A stretch of DNA of 64,000 nt from Bacillus sp. FJAT-27264 (GCF_001682855.1 NZ_MAQW01000012.1:682001-746000), one strand, 5' to 3'; positions 35,892 to 44,682 are shown, counted from the first letter of the stretch. Numbers and translations: made by a program. Notes: a model not told the origin generated them from the letters alone.

Positions 35892-36344
35892 TTATTTGGC
35901 AATTTGTGTCGATCGCAAGGTCAATTGTGATAAACGGTCACCTATTTCCCGCATCCACTCACCATCCCCGGAGTCCCCGGCGAACCTGTAAGTATCCAGC
36001 AAAAGATCAATTCGGCTCTGGACCGCTTTGCGGATCTCCGCTTCAAGTTCCGGCAGACTCTCGCCAGTAAATTTAGAGAATGTTTCTTTCAGCACAAAGG
36101 CCCACTCACTGCAATCCGCCAAGGAAACCTTACTGCCCGCAATCCCTTCTCTACCCAATTGCTGCACAAGTTCGCCCAAAGCCGGCTTAATGACCAATAG
36201 CGGTTCATAACGTGAACAGCCCTCACAGGTATATACGGGGACATCTGTGATTTTGATCTTTGTGTTGTACACTAGCGTGTGCATATGTATATTCATGTCA
36301 CCGCCGCAACTGCATGCTTTTTCCAATACGTCATCTTTCCACAT
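35892..36344 (-). CDS. Zinc-ribbon-like conserved unknown protein
   Basis: 150 residues from ATG 36344 (GAGGTG 6 bases upstream). The N-terminus has a YgiT-like zinc ribbon: CSCGG, then VPVYTCEGCSRYEP, four cysteines in two knuckles. The remainder is helical (LKETFSKFTGESLPELEAEIRKAVQSRIDLLLD). Found as a conserved gene in Paenibacillus-type genomes, function unknown. It lies upstream of ccpA on the same strand; a long spacer (about 295 bases) and the ccpA promoter suggest separate transcription. Confidence 0.72.
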   Translation of the reverse strand: MWKDDVLEKACSCGGDMNIHMHTLVYNTKIKITDVPVYTCEGCSRYEPLLVIKPALGELVQQLGREGIAGSKVSLADCSEWAFVLKETFSKFTGESLPELEAEIRKAVQSRIDLLLDTYRFAGDSGDGEWMREIGDRLSQLTLRSTQIAK

Positions 36345-36552
36345 CTGCCACACCTCAAGCCTAAATTAAAAAGCACGCAGTTTCCGACTTTTTATTTCTA
36401 TATTCGACTTCGCTCTCCATAATCCTTCTCATTTGCATATAATGATTTATTTGGAAATCGAACTAGACATATCCACTCTTTATGTGACTTAAAATTTTAA
36501 ATTTGATAGAATGAATGAGAATAAATGATGGATGCAGGAAGGAGACCCAATA

Positions 36553-37077
36553 ATGAGACTCGACGGCAAGAAGGTCATTGCGTTAGTGGATGACGAATTT
36601 GAGGATTTGGAGCTTTGGTACCCGGTCTACCGGGTGCGGGAGGAAGGCGCGGAGGTTCATCTGGCCGGACTTGAAAAAGACAAGACTTACATCGGCAAAT
36701 ATGGCGTTCCCGCCAAAGCCGAATATTCCTGGGACGAGCTTGACGCCGCCGATTATGACGGCATTCTGGTTCCGGGCGGCTGGGCGCCCGATAAAATCCG
36801 CCGCTACAGCAAAGTGCTGAAGCTCGTGCAGGATTTCCATGCAGCCAAGAAACCGATCGGGCAGATTTGCCACGCCGGCTGGGTGCTCATTTCGGCAAAA
36901 ATTCTGGAGGGTGTGACCGTTACTTCCACTCCCGGAATCCGCGATGATATGGAAAATGCAGGCGCCATCTGGAAGGATGAGCCTGTGGTGACGGACGGAC
37001 ATATTATTTCCGCCCGCCGTCCACCTGATTTGCCGCCATACGGTAAAGCCTTTTGCGACGCACTGGCCGGGGAATAA
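36553..37077 (+). CDS. DJ-1/PfpI family protein (type 1 glutamine amidotransferase-like)
   Basis: 174 residues from ATG 36553 (AAGGAG upstream). Class I glutaminase fold with the nucleophile elbow IGQICHAGW; the cysteine is the catalytic or oxidised residue. Other motifs: KKVIALVDDEFEDLELWYPV, ILVPGGWAPD, VTSTPGIRDDMENAGA. B. subtilis YfkM and YraA are of this group, general stress proteins proposed to act as deglycases or chaperones against methylglyoxal damage. No partner gene. A strong terminator follows. Confidence 0.9.
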   Translation: MRLDGKKVIALVDDEFEDLELWYPVYRVREEGAEVHLAGLEKDKTYIGKYGVPAKAEYSWDELDAADYDGILVPGGWAPDKIRRYSKVLKLVQDFHAAKKPIGQICHAGWVLISAKILEGVTVTSTPGIRDDMENAGAIWKDEPVVTDGHIISARRPPDLPPYGKAFCDALAGE

Positions 37078-37108
37078 GGCCGAACAGCAGTCCTTAAAAG
37101 AATACATA

Positions 37109-37159
37109 GCAGGCCCTGCCCTCAAGCTCGTCTTGAGGAACAGGGCCTGCTGTTTTTTT
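37109..37159 (+). terminator. Terminator after the PfpI-type gene
   Basis: GCAGGCCCTG (37109-37118) pairs with CAGGGCCTGC (37141-37150), with CTCAAG/CTTGAG inside; seven T follow. Confidence 0.93.
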
Positions 37160-37331
37160 CAGCCTCTATCAGCGCAGCGGAATGCTCTGTACGTCCTTAA
37201 TGGCGTTAGGATAGCCTAACAAAGATGCTCCTCTCATCGTAGACAGATATAATCATAAACAACACTACGCCAAGGGGAACTTTATCATACTAATTCAAAA
37301 AGTGGATGCGGTAGAGCAGCTTTGCTCTGAT

Positions 37332-37520
37332 TTAACAGGAAAATATACCGTTAATTCTCCTCTTTCAAAGGTTTTGTTCGAATTAAAGGGAATTTCTCCA
37401 GTTATTCTTCCTCTTTATAAGAAAATCGAGGGGCATCCAATAGATTAACGGGTGTTTTTCCAGTTATTTTTGGAAACACTTCTTTTTTCGAATCAATAAC
37501 GGGAGTATTTCCAGTTGTTT
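37332..37520. repeat. Cluster of imperfectly palindromic TAACGG...CCAGTTA repeats
   Basis: Four units: one inverted at about 37332-37357, three direct at about 37380-37406, 37443-37470 and 37492-37520. The common core is TTAACGGGTGTTTTTCCAGTTA with variants. They fill most of a 730-base gene-free region between the PfpI gene and ptsI; no coding sequence is supported there. Confidence 0.65.
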
Positions 37521-37640
37521 AAACACTGCATGACATTCACTTTTATTTTACCTGATCTGCACGCCTGATGACCGAGTGGTCTGGCTTTGGTTTTGCTTTT
37601 GCTTTGCCTATCCCTTGCTCCAGAAGGTGGTGTCGAACAC

Positions 37641-37694
37641 AAATAGAACATGGCGGGTTCAGGAATTCTCCTGAGCACCGCCATGTTCTATTTT
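37641..37694. terminator. Hairpin terminator after ptsI
   Basis: AAATAGAACATGGCGG pairs with CCGCCATGTTCTATTT; an inner CAGGA/TCCTG helix extends it. Likely the ptsGI terminator on the minus strand, about 115 bases beyond the stop. Confidence 0.8.
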
Positions 37695-37809
37695 CGCATT
37701 ATTTTTAAGCAAAGGGGCTTCTCATCAAGGAATATCCCTGTTCTAGGGGAGTCCCTTTAATCATTCATTCTATTTGCTGCTAAACGCTTGCAAAGGGGAT
37801 TCGGCAGCC

Positions 37810-39573
37810 TCACGAGGTCTTCTCCTTCGCTTCTGAACTGCCTAATGCAATGCCGCTAACCTTGGCATATGCGCTGAGTTTCGCTTCCGTCTCCGAGCTT
37901 GTACGCATCCGGAAGCAAGCCTTCGCCACTTCCCGGGCCTCTGCGGCGACGGTGTTCAGCGTGCGGTGCTTCACCTTCAGCAGCGCCTGTGGAGACATGC
38001 TGAGATTGTTAATGCCAAGCTCCAGCCATAGCGGCAGCGAACGCTCGTCCGCAGCCATTTCCCCGCATACGCTAACTTCAATCCCGGCATGTTTCGCCGC
38101 TTCTACCGTCATACGGATCAAGCGGAGAACCGCGGGATGGTAAGGATGATACATATGGGCGATTTGCTCGTTCATACGGTCTACCGCCAGTACATACTGT
38201 ACCAGATCATTCGTGCCAATACTGAAGAAATCCACTTCCTCGGCCAAGATATCCACGATCATGACTGCCGCCGGTACTTCGACCATAATCCCGACCGGAA
38301 TATTCCGATCAAACGGCACGCCTCGCTGTTCCAGCTCCTCCATGACTTCGGCCAGCACAGCTTTGGCTGCCTGCACCTCTTCCAGGGAAGAAATCATCGG
38401 GAACATCATCTTGACCTTCCCATACACGCTAGCCCGCAAAATCGCGGTCAACTGGGTCTTGAACATGTCCTTCCGATCTAGGCTAATACGGATCGCGCGA
38501 TACCCCAGAAACGGATTCTGCTCCTCCGGCAGCTGGAAGTAATCCAGATGCTTGTCGCCTCCGATATCAAGGGTACGGATCACCACCGGATGATTGCCCA
38601 CCTTCTCCGCCACCAGTTTGTATACCTCGAACTGCTCTTCTTCACTCGGGAAGGAATCGCGATCCATGTAGAGGAATTCCGTGCGGAATAATCCAACACC
38701 TTCTGCACCGTATTTCAGCGCCAGATTCAGCTCTTTCACCGAACTGATATTACCAGCCAGACGCAGGTTTACCCCGTCTCTCGTCACGGCTTCCACCGTC
38801 GCCAGCAGTTCTAGCTGCTCCCGCTTTTTATGCTGTTTATCCCGGATAGAAGTGTAATCGATCACCATAGCCTCGTCTGGATGCAGTTGTACCGATCCGT
38901 TATCTCCGTCAATGACCAGCATGTCTCCCGTCTGAATTGGGTTTGAAAGTTTGTTCTCGAGCCCCGCAACTAGCGGAATCCCCAAGGCCCGGGCCATGAT
39001 CGAGGAATGCGACGTCTTGCCGCCCATCATCGTCACAATGCCAAGGACATAGGTAGGATTCAAATGAGCCAGCTGGGAGGGAGACAACTCCTTGGCGACG
39101 AGAATATACGGCTGGGTGTCAGACGGGAGGGTAACCTCAGGTGCACCTAGCAAATGCTTCAGAAGACGATTGCCGACATCCTTGATGTCCACCGCCCGCT
39201 CCTTCATATATTCATCGTCAAGCAAGTCAAACATAGCTACAAAATGGTCAATGGCTTCCTTAACCGCCACTTCCGCTGCCTTGTACTGACGTTCAATAAT
39301 CCCCCGGATCTCACTCATGAACACTGGATCATCGAGGATGGCCAAGTGAGCGTCGAAAATACTGGATTCTTCCGGTCCGACGACTTCCCTGAACTCTCTC
39401 TTGATAAACTCAATTTCATCCTTGGAGGTGCGGATACCTTCGTATAAACGCTCAAATTCTTTAGCGAGATCTACCGGATTGACCTGCGTGTCCGGCAGGC
39501 TCCATTCCCAATTGGGCAGGACAAAAGCCTTCCCGATGGCAACACCTGCTGCGGCGGCTATGCCTTGTATCAT
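37810..39573 (-). CDS. ptsI: PTS enzyme I (phosphoenolpyruvate-protein phosphotransferase)
   Basis: 587 residues. Takes phosphate from PEP onto its histidine and passes it to HPr. N-terminal HPr-binding domain, phosphohistidine domain with GGKTSHSSIMAR (His about residue 190), linker, then the PEP-binding barrel with EGVGLFRTEFLYMDRD, GTNDLVQYVLAVDR and VCGEMAADE. Its ATG overlaps the ptsG stop (ATGA) and GGAGGG lies in the ptsG end, so it is coupled to ptsG. In B. subtilis ptsH lies between ptsG and ptsI; here it is missing from the operon. Confidence 0.95.
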   Translation of the reverse strand: MIQGIAAAAGVAIGKAFVLPNWEWSLPDTQVNPVDLAKEFERLYEGIRTSKDEIEFIKREFREVVGPEESSIFDAHLAILDDPVFMSEIRGIIERQYKAAEVAVKEAIDHFVAMFDLLDDEYMKERAVDIKDVGNRLLKHLLGAPEVTLPSDTQPYILVAKELSPSQLAHLNPTYVLGIVTMMGGKTSHSSIMARALGIPLVAGLENKLSNPIQTGDMLVIDGDNGSVQLHPDEAMVIDYTSIRDKQHKKREQLELLATVEAVTRDGVNLRLAGNISSVKELNLALKYGAEGVGLFRTEFLYMDRDSFPSEEEQFEVYKLVAEKVGNHPVVIRTLDIGGDKHLDYFQLPEEQNPFLGYRAIRISLDRKDMFKTQLTAILRASVYGKVKMMFPMISSLEEVQAAKAVLAEVMEELEQRGVPFDRNIPVGIMVEVPAAVMIVDILAEEVDFFSIGTNDLVQYVLAVDRMNEQIAHMYHPYHPAVLRLIRMTVEAAKHAGIEVSVCGEMAADERSLPLWLELGINNLSMSPQALLKVKHRTLNTVAAEAREVAKACFRMRTSSETEAKLSAYAKVSGIALGSSEAKEKTS

Positions 39574-41456
39574 GCTTCAATCCCTCCAACATTACTTTCG
39601 TGTAATACAACGGACATTACAGAAGTTTGCCCCTTTTTCACATTTTTGAATGGAGCATAGCTCCAGGATTTAACACGGTCAGGGTTCGTGATTACCATCG
39701 GTGTAGCGAGTGAAGCTGCATGCTCCCGCAAATAGCCGAGGTCAAATTTGACCAGCAGCTGACCCGGCTCCACGCTGTCTCCCTCTTGCACAACCGCCTC
39801 GAACGGACCTTTTAGCTGCGAGGTATCTATACCGATGTGCATAAGCACCTCCAGCCCTTCCGGTGTTGAGATGCCCACGGCATGCATGGTTGGGTACACG
39901 TGCATGACCTTCCCGAAGACCGGAGAGACCAGCTCGCCCTTTTCCGGGAAAAAAGCCACCCCGTCGCCAACCAGCTTGGCCGCAAAAATATGATCCGGCA
40001 CTTCCTCGATCGGCAGCATCCGGCCCTGCATCGGGGCACTGAACAGTACCTGCGGCAGATCGCGCAGCAGCAGCTTATTGATCTCCTCGCGGATCAGCTC
40101 CGAATAGGTACCAAATACCACCTGCACATTGCCGCCACCAAGCTTGATGATCCCGGCAGACCCAAGGCCTTTGAGTGCCCCGGCATCCACATAACGGTCA
40201 TTATGGACGGTCAGGCGCAGTCTGGTAATGCAGGCCTGTACCTGTACGATGTTCTCCTTGCCCCCAAGCGCCTCCAGAATGAGAGGAGCCTGATAAGGTA
40301 TATTACCCGCCCAATCGCCAAGCTCCGAGCCTTCCTCACGGCCTGGTGTCGGGATCTGAAAGCGGCGGATGGCCCAGCGGAACAAATTATAATACACAAT
40401 GCCATAGCCGATTCCGATCGGGATCAACAGCCACGCCCGTTGGGATAGGTGCAGGTTAAGGAAGAAATCTATGGCCCCGGCAGAGTATGAGAATCCGTGA
40501 TGAATACCAAGTGAATAAGTCAACACCATAGCGAGACCCGACATTACGGTATGTATGGCGAACAGATACGGCGAAGCGAACAGAAAAGCAAATTCGATCT
40601 GCTCCGACACCCCGGTCAGAAAGCACACCAGTGCGGCACGCAAAAAAGTCTTCTTAATCTTCGGCTTCAAGTCCTCACGCGCTTCTTGAATGATTGCAAA
40701 TGCAATAGCCGGGAGCGCAAACATCATGATCGGGAACAATCCCGCCATAAAAATCCCCGCTGTGGGGTCACCTGCGAAAAAGCGCGGCAGATCGCCCTGT
40801 ACAACAGCACTTCCGTCAGGCGTCGTATACGTGCCCATCTGGAACCAGAACACATTGTTCAGGATATGATGTAGCCCAAAGGCTGTCAGCACCCTATATA
40901 GCACCCCATACAGAAATACGCCATAGCCTCCGGTCCTTAGAATTCCCTGAAACAGCTGATCCAGCCCGCTTTGGAGCAACGGAGCAACACCGAGCATCAC
41001 CCAAGCGAACAGAGCCGAGAACAACCCCATGAATAACAAAACAAAACGCGACCCGCCAAAAAACTGAATCGCCTCTGGAAGCTTAATATTTTTGAACCGG
41101 TTATGTGCTACTCCGGCGACAATCCCGAGCAGAATTCCGATAAGTGTTGCAGGCTGAACATGTCCATCCCCCATCCCCGACACGATCCGGTCGTAGGTGA
41201 ACATGCCTGCGAGAGCGGCCAGCCCTGCCGGCCCTGCCTGGTTAGATAGTCCCCAAGCCACCCCTACTGCGAACAGATAGGGCATAAAGTAGAATACCCC
41301 TTGCCCAGCATATGTAGCCACTTCGGATACTGAAGAAAGTCCCCATGCAGACCATGGCAGGCTGCCCAGACTCAGCAGTATAGCTGCTGCCGGAAGTACC
41401 ATGGTAGGAAGCATTATGGCTCTGCCCAATTGCTGCAGTGATCCGAGCCAATTCAA
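39570..41456 (-). CDS. ptsG: PTS glucose-type transporter, EIICBA
   Basis: 628-residue membrane permease that imports and phosphorylates sugar. EIIC membrane domain (about residues 1-375), EIIB (about 390-470) with the phosphocysteine in QVQACITRLRL, EIIA (about 490-628) with GVAFFPEKGELVSPVFGK, YPTMHAVGI and VLMHIGIDT holding the phosphohistidine. The order C-B-A fits PtsG; N-acetylglucosamine transporters have the same order, so glucose is likely but not proved. Starts with TTG 41456 behind AAAGGAGAGG, driven by a good promoter. Overlaps ptsI. Confidence 0.9.
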   Translation of the reverse strand: MNWLGSLQQLGRAIMLPTMVLPAAAILLSLGSLPWSAWGLSSVSEVATYAGQGVFYFMPYLFAVGVAWGLSNQAGPAGLAALAGMFTYDRIVSGMGDGHVQPATLIGILLGIVAGVAHNRFKNIKLPEAIQFFGGSRFVLLFMGLFSALFAWVMLGVAPLLQSGLDQLFQGILRTGGYGVFLYGVLYRVLTAFGLHHILNNVFWFQMGTYTTPDGSAVVQGDLPRFFAGDPTAGIFMAGLFPIMMFALPAIAFAIIQEAREDLKPKIKKTFLRAALVCFLTGVSEQIEFAFLFASPYLFAIHTVMSGLAMVLTYSLGIHHGFSYSAGAIDFFLNLHLSQRAWLLIPIGIGYGIVYYNLFRWAIRRFQIPTPGREEGSELGDWAGNIPYQAPLILEALGGKENIVQVQACITRLRLTVHNDRYVDAGALKGLGSAGIIKLGGGNVQVVFGTYSELIREEINKLLLRDLPQVLFSAPMQGRMLPIEEVPDHIFAAKLVGDGVAFFPEKGELVSPVFGKVMHVYPTMHAVGISTPEGLEVLMHIGIDTSQLKGPFEAVVQEGDSVEPGQLLVKFDLGYLREHAASLATPMVITNPDRVKSWSYAPFKNVKKGQTSVMSVVLHESNVGGIEA

Positions 41457-41485
41457 GGCGACCCTCTCCTTTCTTACTATAATAA

Positions 41486-41514
41486 ATGGTACGCGTTGTG
41501 GCAGGTTTTGTCAA
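41486..41514 (-). promoter_or_regulatory. Sigma-A promoter of ptsG-ptsI
   Basis: Minus strand: TTGACA (41514-41509), 17-base spacer, TACCAT (41491-41486). The leader is only about 25 bases, so a GlcT/RAT-type antiterminator leader is not present. Confidence 0.75.
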
Positions 41515-41597
41515 AAGGATACACTTAGCATTTCCTAGATTGCTCACAGACATCTATTATACTGAATGTCCGCCTGTTTGTGCAGCGTTTATTTATC

Positions 41598-41642
41598 AAA
41601 AAACGTCCTTCACCACAATTCGCTTGCGGTGAAGGACGTTTT
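41598..41642 (-). terminator. Terminator after the CoA-binding gene
   Basis: AAAACGTCCTTCACC pairs with GGTGAAGGACGTTTT; on the minus strand the tail is TTTTTT. Confidence 0.93.
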
Positions 41643-41679
41643 CAGGCCTACTCAGATTCCATTGAACTTGATGCAGTGC

Positions 41680-42114
41680 TTACGCGCGGCTGCGCCCGTG
41701 CATCGTGATAGCTTCCTCCACCTTGATACAACGATCCATAATGGCCGTCATACCGCTTGCTGCTGCGATATCGGCCGCTTCCTGGTTGATGATGCCTTGC
41801 TGCAGCCAGAGCACTCGTGCGCCGATGTCAGCCGCTTCCTGCGCGACCTCTGCACAAAACTCGCTGCGACGGAAGACATTGACGATATCTACCGGTTCAG
41901 GAATCTCCGCCAGCGTGTGGTAACACTTCTCGCCGAGGATTTCTCCATCTACCGTAGGATTTACCGGAATAATCCGGTATCCTCTGCTCTGCATCGCCCC
42001 TGCCACCATATAGGAGGTGCGATCAGTTTTATCTGACAGCCCTACCACTGCAATGTTCCCTGCGGATGCCAGAATATCTCCAATCTGCTCCCGGGAAGGA
42101 TTCTCGAAGCCCAT
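41680..42114 (-). CDS. CoA-binding domain protein (YccU type)
   Basis: 144 residues from ATG 42114 (GGGG 8 bases upstream); ATG 42120 two codons earlier is possible. Rossmann-type CoA_binding_2 domain: NIAVVGLSDKTDRTSYMVAGAMQ, RIIPVNPTVDGEILGEKCYHTL, IVNVFRRSEFCAEVAQ and LWLQQGIINQEA. The family binds CoA and resembles the N-terminal part of succinyl-CoA synthetase alpha; its role is unknown. It follows aroA by 83 bases on the same strand and may be co-transcribed. Confidence 0.9.
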   Translation of the reverse strand: MGFENPSREQIGDILASAGNIAVVGLSDKTDRTSYMVAGAMQSRGYRIIPVNPTVDGEILGEKCYHTLAEIPEPVDIVNVFRRSEFCAEVAQEAADIGARVLWLQQGIINQEAADIAAASGMTAIMDRCIKVEEAITMHGRSRA

Positions 42115-42197
42115 GTTCATAACCCCGTTTCTAAGTAAGGTTGATTTTCATCTTATGGCGCATCATCAAATCTTGGGAAGTACAGCTCCCTATCTAG

Positions 42198-43490
42198 TTA
42201 CTTTACCCATTCCACATCGGCGCCAAGCGCCTTCAGATGGTCAAAATATTGCGGGTACGACTTGGCCACATGATGCGCATCCTTGATTCGCAGCGGCTGA
42301 CGTGCCCGCAAGCCTACAACGGTCAATGCCATGATTACCCGGTGATCGTAATGAGCGTTGATCGTCACTCCACCTTCAACTCCGTCCGGCTGTCCGTGTA
42401 CAATAATCTCGTCGCGGCGCTCCTCAACCTTCGCTCCAGCGCGAGTAAGCTCTGCCAGATAGTCGGTGATCCGGTCGCATTCTTTGTAGCGCAGGTTCTC
42501 TACATTGTAGAAACGTGAAGTCCCCTCCGCAAATACCGCAGCAGCTACCATAGCCAGTACAGCATCCGTCGCCGCATCTCCGTCGAACTCCACGGCTTTC
42601 AGGATGCCGTTACCCTGTACATGTACAACGTCATTCTCATGGGTAAGAGGAACTTCCATCATCCGCAACACATCGACAATAGCTCTCTCTCCCTGCTTAC
42701 TCTTCTCCGCAAGACGCTGAATCGTCACATCGGATTTCGTAACTGCGGCAGCAGCAAGCACAGCTGCAGAACCCGGATAATCTCCCTGTACCGTGTAAGT
42801 CTTGGCAGCATATTTCTGACCGCCTGGTACCTTGAACGACATGTAGTCGTCAGCAGCATGCACCACAATGCCCGCTTGCTCCAGAACTTCCAGCGTCTGT
42901 CCTACAACCACTTTCGATTTCAGGTCATCCAGCACGATAATCTCGCTATCCTCTTCCAGTAAAGGTGTCAGGAAGAGCAGTGCGCTGAGATACTGGGAGC
43001 TGACCGCACCGGAAACGGTGATTTTCCCACCTTTTGGCTTGCCGCCGCGAATGGTAATTGGCAGTTTACCTTCATTATGCTCTACCTCTACGCCAATCTG
43101 GCCGAGAGCGGTAATGAGATCGTCATGCGGGCGCTTGCCCAGAGAGTCTGGATACATGTTCACGAATGTCACTTCAGGGCTAAGCGCAGCGACAGCCATC
43201 AGGAAACGCAGCACCGCTCCGGCATTGCCTACATTCAGTTCCTTAACGTTACTCGGGCGTGCACCGAAGCCTTGCACTACAATTTTCTCGTCATCTTCCG
43301 TCAGCACTGCGCCGAGATCGGCGATACAACGGCGGATGGCATCACTGTCCTCACTATGAGCCGGATGATAGATCGTGCTGATTCCTTCGGAAAGAGCAGC
43401 AACCAGCAGGTAACGGGTCGTGTAGTTTTTAGAAGAGAGGGCTCCGATTTCACCTTGCAAGTTTGGCGTAGGTCTGACAATAACGTCCAT
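42198..43490 (-). CDS. aroA: EPSP synthase (3-phosphoshikimate 1-carboxyvinyltransferase), divergent type
   Basis: 430 residues from ATG 43490 (AAAGGAG upstream; the long upstream frame runs antisense through the rhodanese gene and is not used). Sixth step of the shikimate pathway: joins shikimate-3-phosphate and PEP. Active-site segments are present but altered: LSSKNYTTRYLL where the family has GSKSISNR-like, and NVGNAGAVLRFL where GNAGTAxRP is usual. GDYPGSAAVLAAA, NLRYKECDRI and NAHYDHRVIM (catalytic Asp/His/Arg region) are retained. Thr97 and Pro101 of the E. coli enzyme, linked to glyphosate sensitivity, correspond to Ala and Phe. Close to aroK. Confidence 0.9.
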   Translation of the reverse strand: MDVIVRPTPNLQGEIGALSSKNYTTRYLLVAALSEGISTIYHPAHSEDSDAIRRCIADLGAVLTEDDEKIVVQGFGARPSNVKELNVGNAGAVLRFLMAVAALSPEVTFVNMYPDSLGKRPHDDLITALGQIGVEVEHNEGKLPITIRGGKPKGGKITVSGAVSSQYLSALLFLTPLLEEDSEIIVLDDLKSKVVVGQTLEVLEQAGIVVHAADDYMSFKVPGGQKYAAKTYTVQGDYPGSAAVLAAAAVTKSDVTIQRLAEKSKQGERAIVDVLRMMEVPLTHENDVVHVQGNGILKAVEFDGDAATDAVLAMVAAAVFAEGTSRFYNVENLRYKECDRITDYLAELTRAGAKVEERRDEIIVHGQPDGVEGGVTINAHYDHRVIMALTVVGLRARQPLRIKDAHHVAKSYPQYFDHLKALGADVEWVK

Positions 43491-43602
43491 AGTAATTAGC
43501 GCTCCTTTTATTATAATAAGTCTATGTATGGCTCCGTTTGACACGGTATTCCATGCTTGTGTTATCATTAAACCATTCTTCTGACGAAAAGAGGTCACAT
43601 CC

Positions 43603-43914
43603 ATGAATCCTATACCCCAAATTACAGCACAGGAATTGCGGCAGCGTCTAGCCACGGGCGAAGAGCTTGTCCTTATCGACGTGCGTGAAGATGATGAGGT
43701 TGCCTTCGGCATGATTTCCGGCGCACAGCATATCCCGATGGGCGAGATTCCGCAGCGGACAGAGGAAATTCCCGCCGATGCTGAAGTCGTCTTCATTTGC
43801 CGTTCCGGTGCCCGCAGCCAGCGTGTCTGCGAATACCTGCAGCAGTTCGGTTATAACTCGGTTGCCAACCTGAGCGGTGGCATGATTGATTGGAATGAAA
43901 CCGCGGAGGGCTAA
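43603..43914 (+). CDS. Single-domain rhodanese-like protein
   Basis: 103-residue sulfurtransferase domain with the active-site loop FICRSGARSQ holding the catalytic cysteine, and the typical LIDVREDDEVAFGMISGAQHIPMGEI segment. It may carry persulfide sulfur or serve redox roles; no Fe-S or thiolation genes are adjacent. The ATG follows AGAGGT. TTGACA (43538-43543) and TTATCA about 18 bases downstream form a plausible promoter. Divergent from aroA, convergent with aroK. Confidence 0.93.
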   Translation: MNPIPQITAQELRQRLATGEELVLIDVREDDEVAFGMISGAQHIPMGEIPQRTEEIPADAEVVFICRSGARSQRVCEYLQQFGYNSVANLSGGMIDWNETAEG

Positions 43915-43937
43915 GCCTCACCAATATACTTAAAAGC

Positions 43938-44444
43938 TCAGCCGCGGTGATGTATTAAAATATGCTGAGACACTTCTACAGCAGTAAGGCCCGTTGTATC
44001 GACCGTGCAATGTGCAAAACGGTAAGCATCCCGGCGTTCTTCCATGATGCGTGCGATCCGTTCCTTCGCGTTGCCGGCGAGCAGCGGACGATCCAGATTT
44101 TCACTGACCCGCGCCAGAATCTCTTCCTCTTCAGCTGTGAGTGCCACTACCAAGCCGTTAGCCAGCATTAGTTCGGCATTTCCAGCAGCCAGTACAGCGC
44201 CTCCGCCTGTGGAAATCACTCGTTTTTCCCCTTGCAGCATACGCTCCAGCGTTTCTGATTCAAGTCTTCTGAAGTAGCCTTCGCCTTCTTCTGCGAATAT
44301 CTCTGGGATACTCCGGTCTTCGCTCTCGGCAATGACATGGTCGAGGTCGACCAGTTCATAGCCCAGTTCCTCTGCTAAAATAGCTCCAACCGTAGACTTT
44401 CCTGTGGCCATCATGCCTACTAGAATAATGTTATTTGAAGTCAT
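43938..44444 (-). CDS. aroK: Shikimate kinase
   Basis: 168 residues from ATG 44444 (TTGGAGG upstream; the frame extends to 44516). Phosphorylates shikimate using ATP, the step just before AroA. Walker A GMMATGKST, shikimate-binding DLDHVIAESEDRSIPEIFAEEGEGYFRRLE, STGGGAV and the lid region NLDRPLL are present. Encoded near aroA, with the rhodanese gene between them on the other strand. Confidence 0.95.
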   Translation of the reverse strand: MTSNNIILVGMMATGKSTVGAILAEELGYELVDLDHVIAESEDRSIPEIFAEEGEGYFRRLESETLERMLQGEKRVISTGGGAVLAAGNAELMLANGLVVALTAEEEEILARVSENLDRPLLAGNAKERIARIMEERRDAYRFAHCTVDTTGLTAVEVSQHILIHHRG

Positions 44445-44521
44445 TGCGTTCCTCCAAGCCGCGACATTTGTCATATCATAACACAGGGTTAAAAGATTAG
44501 ACAATCGGCTTTCCATAAGTA

Positions 44522-44612
44522 GAAACGGCTTTACTATCCGTTAAGGGACGGTATCCGTTTCAGCGAGAAATATAAGGATGATTTATAGCGAAACATATAA
44601 ATCCTTATATTT
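44522..44612. repeat. Double-hairpin intergenic repeat-like element
   Basis: First hairpin: GAAACGG (44522-44528) with CCGTTTC (44555-44561) and CCGT/ACGG inside. Second: AAATATAAGGAT (44568-44579) with its exact complement ATCCTTATATTT (44601-44612). The layout suggests an interspersed element; only one copy is in the window. Confidence 0.6.
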
Positions 44613-44613
44613 T

Positions 44614-44657
44614 AAAAAAGCCCGGAAGGCTCCCCTTGTTGCAGGGCCTTCCGGGCC
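44614..44657 (-). terminator. gndA terminator
   Basis: GCCCGGAAGGC (44620-44630) pairs perfectly with GCCTTCCGGGC (44646-44656); TTTTTT follows on the minus strand. Confidence 0.95.
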
Positions 44658-44682
44658 ACCCGTTACGGCTATGCCAATTGTC

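Noticed and set aside
37169-37237. 22-codon minus-strand frame (MRGASLLGYPNAIKDVQ...)
   Set aside because: Looks protein-like and might be the remnant of a gene end, but it is too short, has no ribosome site and has no recognised relative.
37493-37684. 63-codon minus-strand frame
   Set aside because: It spans the ptsI terminator hairpin and a repeat unit; no ribosome site.
41457-41680. RAT/GlcT-type antiterminator leader before ptsG
   Set aside because: The leader between the promoter and start is only about 25 bases with no terminator hairpin.
43491-43796. Upstream extension of the aroA frame to 43796
   Set aside because: It runs antisense through the rhodanese gene. ATG 43490 has a strong ribosome site and gives the standard 430 residues.
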